Virus record (IMG/VR): IMGVR_UViG_3300021963_000504 | Coordinates: 1 to 28,981 of that record | From: a virus | Length of the DNA stretch: 28,981 nucleotides | Strand: one strand, 5' to 3' | In this document: positions 25,156 to 28,981 of the stretch, piece after piece | Position numbering within the stretch: the stretch's first letter is position 1 | Layout: each line of letters begins with the position of its first letter | Position numbers and translations under genes: made by a program | Notes under the pieces: generated by a model | Seen by the model: only the letters and a program-made list of their open reading frames with translations | Told to the model about the DNA's origin: nothing | The model's database searches: none

Positions 25156-25324
25156 TGTATTCATCTTCCTCGTCATAAAATACTTCGTCGTAATCAGTTA
25201 AAAAAGTTTTAATCTCTTCATAAGTGGGTTCTTTAATATCAGGATCAGAACCAATCTCTTCTTTAAGACAGTTTACCAGAGACTCAAGGTTTTTTACAAT
25301 CAACTTAAGTTTTTCTCTATCCAT
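25145..25324 (-). CDS. Small acidic protein upstream of thyX (59 aa)
   Basis: The ATG at 25324 gives MDREKLKLIVKNLESLVNCL and 59 residues ending in a very acidic tail (DYDEVFYDEEDEYNVR). The frame is open further upstream but only from a non-ATG start, and that part crosses a terminator. It is coupled to thyX by overlap. No domain recognised; a helical hairpin with an acidic tail is the visible layout. Confidence 0.65.
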   Translation of the reverse strand: MDREKLKLIVKNLESLVNCLKEEIGSDPDIKEPTYEEIKTFLTDYDEVFYDEEDEYNVR

Positions 25325-25355
25325 TTTTACCAATCTATACAAGATAATTCTACAT

Positions 25356-25384
25356 AAAAAAAGAGGGAGAGTCAAGTCTCCCTC
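25356..25384 (-). terminator. Intrinsic terminator after the riboswitch cassette
   Basis: A perfect 8-bp stem (GAGGGAGA, 25363-25370 with 25377-25384), 6-base loop, then seven T on the minus strand (25362-25356). It lies 4 bases past the stop of the 32-residue gene and ends that unit before the acidic thyX-linked gene. Confidence 0.92.
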
Positions 25385-25388
25385 CGAA

Positions 25389-25487
25389 TCATTTTGCTGC
25401 TACCAGAGTAGCAAGAGATGCTTTATGACGCCTCTCTTCCTTTTGCTTCTGCTCTTTGATGAGTTGAAGTACGTTGAGTTTTTTCAT
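25389..25487 (-). CDS. 32-residue basic peptide, second gene of the riboswitch cassette
   Basis: The product MKKLNVLQLIKEQKQKEERR... ends HKASLATLVAAK. It is a single strongly charged helix followed by a small hydrophobic end. An unusually strong ribosome site (AAAGGAGGGG) lies 6 bases upstream, and the ATG overlaps the stop of the 45-residue gene (ATGA). These signals make a real gene very likely despite its length. Function unknown; perhaps a partner or regulator working with the first peptide. Confidence 0.75.
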   Translation of the reverse strand: MKKLNVLQLIKEQKQKEERRHKASLATLVAAK

Positions 25488-25621
25488 TTGTGCCCCTCCT
25501 TTACAAACTTAACACCACGATAGGTTTCGTTGTATTGTTGAGGTTGTTGCATCATTTGCTGTTGATACTCAAGACGCTTTTGAGTATCATACTCAACACC
25601 GCGATAAACTACTTTAGACAT
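25484..25621 (-). CDS. 45-residue DUF4278/PirA-like peptide under the glutamine riboswitch
   Basis: The product starts MSKVVYRGVEYDTQ and ends ETYRGVKFVKEGHK, with two copies of YRGV separated by a Gln-rich helix (RLEYQQQMMQQPQQY). The YRGVxY motif near the N-terminus and a second YRG copy are the hallmark of cyanobacterial DUF4278 proteins. As I recall, these include PirA, a small protein that binds PII and alters arginine synthesis. AAGGAG lies 9 bases before the ATG. The leader is a glutamine-riboswitch-like RNA, whose known targets in cyanobacteria and cyanophages are short peptides. PII binding by this phage version is inference. Confidence 0.8.
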   Translation of the reverse strand: MSKVVYRGVEYDTQKRLEYQQQMMQQPQQYNETYRGVKFVKEGHK

Positions 25622-25652
25622 TAGGGTTCTCCTTAGTTTTTTAGGTTAAAGA

Positions 25653-25749
25653 GCGTTCCTTCAGTCGGCGTTTGCGTTCGCTATTTGCAAATAGCGAATG
25701 AACGATCCGTTCCGCGTCGGCTTACTTCCGTCTGTTTCCAGATGAACGT
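25653..25749 (-). ncRNA. Glutamine riboswitch (glnA / Downstream-peptide type)
   Basis: Minus-strand RNA carries the family's conserved blocks in order: CGTTCATC (25748-25741), a small hairpin TCTG-GAAA-CAGA, then GACGGAAGTAAG, and at the 3' end CTGAAGGAACGC. The first CGTTC pairs with the last GAACG as P1. Between them is a 22-base perfect palindrome (25677-25698) forming a long extra hairpin, and an additional GGAACG copy at 25713-25708, so the inner pairing is uncertain. The predicted transcript start (about 25749) is at the first base of P1. It lies 31 bases upstream of a short-peptide gene, the usual context. Confidence 0.82.
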
Positions 25750-25755
25750 AAGGTC

Positions 25756-25784
25756 ATTATAGACCTGTTAGTATAGTTATACAA
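25756..25784 (-). promoter_or_regulatory. Sigma-70-type promoter of the riboswitch cassette
   Basis: The minus strand has a perfect -10, TATAAT (25761-25756), 17 bases after TTGTAT (25784-25779), a half-matching -35. The start would fall at about 25749, the first base of the riboswitch. No NATAAATA element is present, so early expression by host polymerase is expected. Confidence 0.7.
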
Positions 25785-25802
25785 AAACTTTTGTAACTTT
25801 TG

Positions 25803-26129
25803 TTACCGTTCAATATAACTCAATGAATGATTATTTGCACAGAGTTGATTGGTAATAATATCACAACCTATTTTTGGATTACAATCTCCGCAGGTATAGA
25901 CATCAACCGCTGCTTTACCTTCTTCTGGCCAAGTATGAATACTGATATGACTTTCAGACAATAAACAAATTACAGTGACTCCCTGTGGTTCAAACTTTTT
26001 TGAAATAGTCTGAATTACAGTAGCACCACTAGCAACTGCTGCTTTTTCTAATAAGTCTATAAGACAACGCTCGTCGTTCAAAAGAACAAACGAGCATCCA
26101 TACAAGTTAAGTAAGTAATGCTTTCCCAT
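25803..26129 (-). CDS. speH: S-adenosylmethionine decarboxylase proenzyme
   Basis: A 108-residue protein of class 1B AdoMet decarboxylase length. The self-processing site is LLSESHISIHTWPEEG: cleavage before Ser60 would create the pyruvoyl group, His65 follows, and Cys80 in VYTCGD is the usual catalytic Cys. It makes decarboxylated AdoMet, the aminopropyl donor for spermidine. It is a recurrent host-like gene of cyanophages. No ribosome site is obvious. It lies upstream of, and in the same direction as, the riboswitch cassette, whose own promoter begins just past its stop. Confidence 0.92.
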   Translation of the reverse strand: MGKHYLLNLYGCSFVLLNDERCLIDLLEKAAVASGATVIQTISKKFEPQGVTVICLLSESHISIHTWPEEGKAAVDVYTCGDCNPKIGCDIITNQLCANNHSLSYIER

Positions 26130-26130
26130 T

Positions 26131-26343
26131 TTACAGTGGATTCTCCTCCGCTTCTTTTATCAATGAACTCACAATATCTTCTGTGCCGTCCATTGTTTTG
26201 ATAGCATACAGAGATGATTTTTGATATTTTTTAATTTTTTTATATTGTTTAATAACGTTATCGATATTATCCAAATCAATTTGGATATTTAGATCCTTAC
26301 CAACTCTTCCTTGGTTTGGATCTCCACCAAATCCTGCACTCAT
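26131..26343 (-). CDS. Small hypothetical protein (70 aa)
   Basis: The product starts MSAGFGGDPNQGRVGKDLNI and has a central amphipathic part (NIDNVIKQYKKIKKYQKSSL) and an acidic end (SSLIKEAEENPL). Its ATG overlaps the stop of the upstream gene (ATGA), and its stop is 1 base before the speH start. Conserved arrangement is likely, but I recognise no domain. Confidence 0.65.
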   Translation of the reverse strand: MSAGFGGDPNQGRVGKDLNIQIDLDNIDNVIKQYKKIKKYQKSSLYAIKTMDGTEDIVSSLIKEAEENPL

Positions 26344-26648
26344 TTTCTTTTCTTTTTCTCAGGTTGTTTATATCCCCAAAGTTTTGGATTGGTTCTACCA
26401 TATCCAAAATCAATCTTTTTAACAGCACCTGGACCATACTTGTCGTAATACATATCAAAAAGATTGACTCGCTTGGGGCAACGAGTTAGATCAATACATT
26501 CTTTTCCATCAACAACATACCAAATCAAATATGCATCGTTAGGAAGTGAAGAATCTTTTACTTTTTCTACAGTAGTTTTTTCAAAAAGAATCTCACATCC
26601 ATACTCATGAGGCAGAACTTTATTGATATTGAATTTATTGTCTGCCAT
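26340..26648 (-). CDS. Conserved hypothetical protein (102 aa)
   Basis: The chosen ATG at 26648 (MADNKFNINKVLPHEYGCEI) has AGGAG 11 bases upstream. An in-frame ATG at 26678 overlaps the previous stop (ATGA) and would add 10 residues, so either may be used. The protein has VYxDxxE-like segments (AYLIWYVVDGKECIDLTRCP) and a basic tail (QPEKKKRK). It looks like a small alpha/beta domain of unknown role. Coupled at both ends to neighbours. Confidence 0.65.
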   Translation of the reverse strand: MADNKFNINKVLPHEYGCEILFEKTTVEKVKDSSLPNDAYLIWYVVDGKECIDLTRCPKRVNLFDMYYDKYGPGAVKKIDFGYGRTNPKLWGYKQPEKKKRK

Positions 26649-26674
26649 TTTTTTCTTTTCTCCTACTGCTACTG

Positions 26675-27244
26675 TCATGAACGACCACCCCATTGAACAT
26701 CAGGATATGCCTCTTTGACATTTTCAAAAGATATTTTGTATTTATCCGTAAGGTTCTTATCTTTTGTAAGAATTAATACTTCTGCTTCTTTTGGATGAAG
26801 TCCTCGTAAAAGGTTAATAAACATCATTTCTCTACGAATGGATGTAAGAGAATCATTACCACCTTTTACATAATGATAAAGATTCTGCCACTCTTTGCGG
26901 AGAGATGTTCTTCCTCTTCCATCAAGATCTTGACCTGTTGCCAGTTCTCCACCATATGCTTCTTTCTTTAAATTCTCGGAAAGAGTTCCAGAATACACTG
27001 ATTGTTCATCAGCATTTCCGTAAGGAACTTCTCCAGTTGGAAGTAAAGAAATTACACTCTCATCAAAGTTCCAGATAAAAATTGCTTTCAGAGAGTCGTG
27101 TTCGTATGTCTTAAGAACTTCTACTTTCTTTGCATTGCTTCTTTGCTTTGATGCAAGTTCTAGAATTTCGAATACAAAAGGATTCGTTGGAAGAGTTTCA
27201 ATCGGTTTTTCAGTCGTTGTCCTCTTCGTCTTCGTCGTAGTCAT
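26675..27244 (-). CDS. DUF6433-like conserved phage protein (189 aa)
   Basis: The ATG at 27244 gives MTTTKTKRTTTEKPIETLPT; the frame further upstream has only a TTG. The motifs PFVFEILELASKQRSNAKKV, LKAIFIWNFDESVISLLPTG and FINLLRGLHPKEAEVLILTK match a protein conserved across T4-like marine phages (DUF6433 as I recall). Its function is not known. It overlaps the membrane protein gene by 35 bases, in the stretch coding for that protein's acidic tail. Confidence 0.75.
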   Translation of the reverse strand: MTTTKTKRTTTEKPIETLPTNPFVFEILELASKQRSNAKKVEVLKTYEHDSLKAIFIWNFDESVISLLPTGEVPYGNADEQSVYSGTLSENLKKEAYGGELATGQDLDGRGRTSLRKEWQNLYHYVKGGNDSLTSIRREMMFINLLRGLHPKEAEVLILTKDKNLTDKYKISFENVKEAYPDVQWGGRS

Positions 27245-27443
27245 AATCGTAATCGTTTTCAAATCGTACAGATACTATTTCGTCAGGAATAACCTGCCCA
27301 TTTTCGTCAAAGAACTCTGGATGCAAATATGGAGGTCTTGATTCCAGAAGATGCCTATAAGTTAACCAACCTATTATACCTCCTACCATAAAAAAGAGCA
27401 AGGTGAACATTGTGACAAATGTTACTACGTATGCTGTTTCCAT
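27210..27443 (-). CDS. Small single-pass membrane protein with acidic tail (77 aa)
   Basis: Residues 5-28 (YVVTFVTMFTLLFFMVGGII) form one transmembrane helix with a short N-terminus. A polar domain (HLLESRPPYLHPEFFDENGQ) and a Tyr/Asp/Glu-only end (DYDYDYDEDEEDND) follow. Lack of a cleavage site suggests it stays membrane-anchored. The acidic repeat is encoded in the region that overlaps the next gene. No family recognised. Confidence 0.7.
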   Translation of the reverse strand: METAYVVTFVTMFTLLFFMVGGIIGWLTYRHLLESRPPYLHPEFFDENGQVIPDEIVSVRFENDYDYDYDEDEEDND

Positions 27444-27461
27444 TTATTTTCTCCAGAGAGT

Positions 27462-27668
27462 TTATTTTTTCCTAACATCAAAGTGAAATTCTATAAAGAA
27501 GTGAAACTCTCTACGGAAGAGAGAAATCATCTTACCAAACCTCACTTGAAAAGTTTTTGGCTTTGATTCTCTCCTCCTCTTATTCCTAAGTAATAACTCA
27601 ACACCACGATTAATTTGTGGTTCTGATTTATTTAGTTTTCTTCTTCCGCCTTCCTGGTCGTTTATCAT
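27462..27668 (-). CDS. Conserved small basic protein (68 aa)
   Basis: The ATG at 27668 gives MINDQEGGRRKLNKSEPQIN, then RGVELLLRNKRRRESKPKTF, and ends FFIEFHFDVRKK. It is strongly basic with an alternating hydrophobic C-terminus. I recognise the general sequence from cyanomyoviruses. It overlaps the end of the upstream 119-residue gene by 41 bases in another frame; an earlier ATG at 27701 would enlarge this overlap. Function unknown; nucleic-acid binding is plausible from charge alone. Confidence 0.65.
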   Translation of the reverse strand: MINDQEGGRRKLNKSEPQINRGVELLLRNKRRRESKPKTFQVRFGKMISLFRREFHFFIEFHFDVRKK

Positions 27669-27987
27669 GACTATATCTCCAGGCATCTTCAAGAATACCA
27701 TAAAGGTAATTTCTTATTTTTCTTGCTTGTGGTTTAGGAATGTGTCCATAACCTTCTCGAAGTTGTTTATGAATCTCATCATTTCCACCTTCAAGATAAT
27801 CGTCCAAATCCATTACAAGACTATTCAGTTCACTGGCAGTAGCACTTTCAATAAACTGTTCAACCTCAACTCTCTTTGTTCCACGAACTTTTAGATAATC
27901 ATAAAACTTCAAAACAAATTGTCCATTAAAAGCATAATCAATTGCTTTTTCAACATCGTTGTAAACTTCGTGAATGGTGTTTTCCAT
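27628..27987 (-). CDS. Conserved cyanophage protein (119 aa)
   Basis: The protein starts MENTIHEVYNDVEKAIDYAF and contains KFYDYLKVRGTKRVEVEQFI, SLVMDLDDYLEGGNDEIHKQ and PKPQARKIRNYLYGILEDAW before a basic tail (RPGRRKKKTK). It is all-helical. The sequence type is familiar from cyanomyoviruses, without an assigned role. Its first base is shared with the glutaredoxin stop, so the two are coupled. Confidence 0.7.
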   Translation of the reverse strand: MENTIHEVYNDVEKAIDYAFNGQFVLKFYDYLKVRGTKRVEVEQFIESATASELNSLVMDLDDYLEGGNDEIHKQLREGYGHIPKPQARKIRNYLYGILEDAWRYSHDKRPGRRKKKTK

Positions 27988-28223
27988 TAAACTAGATTTT
28001 GCTCCTTTAGATATTGAACAGTATCAGTGCATCCACCAATATGTTGGTCATTAACAATTACTTGGGGAAACGTAGAACCTTCTCCAAACTCAGCATAAAA
28101 CTCATCGCGAGTAAAATCATTATTCAATTTGTAAACTACGTGCTGAAGTTGTGCCAACTCTAACACCTGTTGAACTTTTGTGCAATATGGGCAACCGTCT
28201 TTTGAGTAAACTGTAAATTTCAT
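27987..28223 (-). CDS. grx: Glutaredoxin
   Basis: A 78-residue protein with the CPYC active site (residues 11-14) in YSKDGCPYCTKVQQVLELAQ, the cis-Pro TFPQV, and the GG-containing C-terminal helix start HIGGCTDTVQYL. It reduces disulfides with glutathione and could support ribonucleotide reductase. Phage glutaredoxins of this length are usual in T4-like cyanophages. Confidence 0.93.
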   Translation of the reverse strand: MKFTVYSKDGCPYCTKVQQVLELAQLQHVVYKLNNDFTRDEFYAEFGEGSTFPQVIVNDQHIGGCTDTVQYLKEQNLV

Positions 28224-28243
28224 AAGGTTTATAAAACTGAAAG

Positions 28244-28528
28244 TTATTTAGCGTTAACTGGAATTCCTTGTCCTTTAGGCAACCATACTTGTTGTTGAAG
28301 TTCAATAGGAGGTAGTTCTTCTTTTGCAGCAGGCAAACCTTGTTGTCCAGGAAGTTGTTTATCTGTTGTTGATGTTACTGTAATCACCTGATCCATAATA
28401 AACTTTTGTTTTCTATAAGTTCTTTTATCTTTATCGAATCCTACTAACATCAATGCATCATTCTCTTCTCCACAATGAGCAATAACTCTACCTGTGGTTT
28501 TGTCTGTTACCACCCAATAATCATGCAT
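28244..28528 (-). CDS. Conserved hypothetical protein (94 aa)
   Basis: The product begins MHDYWVVTDKTTGRVIAHCG with a beta-rich N-terminal half (DALMLVGFDKDKRTYRKQKF) and a Pro/Gln-rich C-terminal half ending QVWLPKGQGIPVNAK. It overlaps the previous 39-residue frame by 8 bases. No domain recognised. Confidence 0.65.
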   Translation of the reverse strand: MHDYWVVTDKTTGRVIAHCGEENDALMLVGFDKDKRTYRKQKFIMDQVITVTSTTDKQLPGQQGLPAAKEELPPIELQQQVWLPKGQGIPVNAK

Positions 28529-28640
28529 TTTTTTCTGGTTCTTTTGATTGATTATAAGTCTTTACTGGTGGTCTGTAAAGTCCAGGCCAAGTATCTCTAA
28601 TGATTTCTGCGAGTTTGTATGGTGTTGTAGAAGTTATCAT
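28521..28640 (-). CDS. Very short protein (39 aa)
   Basis: The frame starts at ATG 28640 and reads MITSTTPYKLAEIIRDTWPG, then LYRPPVKTYNQSKEPEKNA. It overlaps the preceding 27-residue frame (TTATGA) and the following gene, so the three ORFs form a chain. The Trp-Pro and Tyr-rich sequence does not look random. There is no good ribosome site; coupling would be needed. Confidence 0.5.
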   Translation of the reverse strand: MITSTTPYKLAEIIRDTWPGLYRPPVKTYNQSKEPEKNA

Positions 28641-28720
28641 AAGTCTTGAATAACAGATAATATAAACATTAGGATTCCAAAGAGTGGAAAGAGTACAAAA
28701 AAGAAAAGAAAAGCGAGCAT
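28637..28720 (-). CDS. Possible 27-residue membrane peptide
   Basis: The frame MLAFLFFFVLFPLFGILMFI... ends LSVIQDL and is a single hydrophobic helix. Its ATG begins right after the T-run of the psbD terminator, and its stop overlaps the next ATG (ATGA). It lacks a ribosome site, so it may be unexpressed; the ATGA link is the main support. Confidence 0.35.
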   Translation of the reverse strand: MLAFLFFFVLFPLFGILMFILSVIQDL

Positions 28721-28745
28721 AAAAAAAGGAGTTCAGAGAACTCCT
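28721..28745 (-). terminator. Intrinsic terminator downstream of psbD
   Basis: A perfect 8-bp stem (AGGAGTTC, 28738-28745 with 28727-28734), 3-base loop, followed on the minus strand by seven T (28727-28721). It lies 12 bases after the psbD stop. Confidence 0.88.
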
Positions 28746-28757
28746 CTTATTTATTTT

Positions 28758-28981
28758 TTAGAGTGCGTTGCCTCGGGGCAATACTTCCTCAGGGAATACA
28801 AAATTCTCATGTGGTTGGTCAACGGGTGCCATCCAAGCACGAAGACCCTCATTCAATAAAATATTCTTTGTATAGAACGTTTCAAATTCGGGATCCTCTG
28901 CTGCACGAATTTCTTGAGAAACAAAATCGTAAGCACGAAGGTTAAGGGCAAGACCAATAATACCGATACTGGAGGTCCAGA
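28758..28981 (-). CDS. psbD: Photosystem II D2 protein, C-terminal part (5' end outside window)
   Basis: The last 74 residues of D2 are visible: [58 protein letters not shown] and the terminal VLPRGNAL. This is the standard cyanobacterial D2 C-terminus and is intact. Cyanophage psbD keeps photosystem II working during infection. The product is a thylakoid membrane subunit; only its last helix and stromal/lumenal tail are in view. A terminator follows. Confidence 0.97.
   Translation of the reverse strand, partial: WTSSIGIIGLALNLRAYDFVSQEIRAAEDPEFETFYTKNILLNEGLRAWMAPVDQPHENFVFPEEVLPRGNAL

Noticed and set aside
26739-26746. GATAAATA inside the DUF6433-like gene (similar matches near 23069 and 15462)
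   Set aside because: Matches within AT-rich coding sequence are expected by chance, and none is placed close to a gene start.
28748-28755. AATAAATA late promoter-like element after the psbD stop
   Set aside because: It lies just before a strong terminator on the same strand and inside a simple AT stretch, so it would not give useful transcripts.
1-28981. CRISPR arrays, insertion sequences, integrase or attachment sites
   Set aside because: No spaced direct repeats, transposase or recombinase motifs were seen; the only tandem repeat is the in-frame proline-coding one.

Overview
The window is part of a T4-like cyanophage genome (a myovirus of marine Synechococcus or Prochlorococcus). The evidence is T4-type baseplate, hub and replication genes next to cyanobacterial host-derived genes: the end of psbD, a phoH-like ATPase, an AdoMet decarboxylase, thyX and a DUF1825-like gene. 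Genes are packed tightly, with ATGA or TGATG overlaps, and the DNA is AT-rich. Most genes are on the minus strand. One block, 17284-20541, is on the plus strand.

Layout. 1-1633 (minus): a truncated Mom-like gene, small hypothetical genes, and tRNA-Thr(TGT) and tRNA-Leu(TAA). 1660-8877 (minus): tail fibre or virion proteins, including an S74-type fibre, a gp5-tip-like beta-structured protein, an Ig-like protein with a proline-rich repeat, and a lysozyme-less gp5. 8908-17244 (minus): gp27-like hub, two large tail proteins carrying wall-degrading domains, gp51 and gp26 joined by a predicted -1 frameshift, and a gp54-like tube initiator. 17284-20541 (plus): gp4, a conserved small protein, gp48 and gp53 behind a TATAAATA late promoter. 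20542-25324 (minus): gp32, DUF1825-like, gp59, gp33, a RecB-type nuclease, PhoH, a short conserved protein, ThyX and a small acidic protein. 25356-25784 (minus): a compact unit of sigma-70-like promoter, glutamine-riboswitch-like leader, 45-residue DUF4278/PirA-like peptide, 32-residue peptide and terminator. 25803-28981 (minus): AdoMet decarboxylase, conserved small genes, glutaredoxin, two very short ORFs and the psbD end.

The most interesting signals are: (1) the glutamine-riboswitch cassette driving a PirA-like peptide beside a polyamine gene; (2) a UUUUUUC slippery site with a dnaX-like arrangement joining gp26 to gp51; (3) an M23 peptidase domain with its motifs in circularly permuted order, next to two lysozyme-like domains in the tail proteins; (4) a gp32 lacking the cysteine zinc ligands; and (5) a gp32 terminator placed inside the opposing gp53 coding sequence. 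Functional calls rest on motif recognition by eye; no database search was run.
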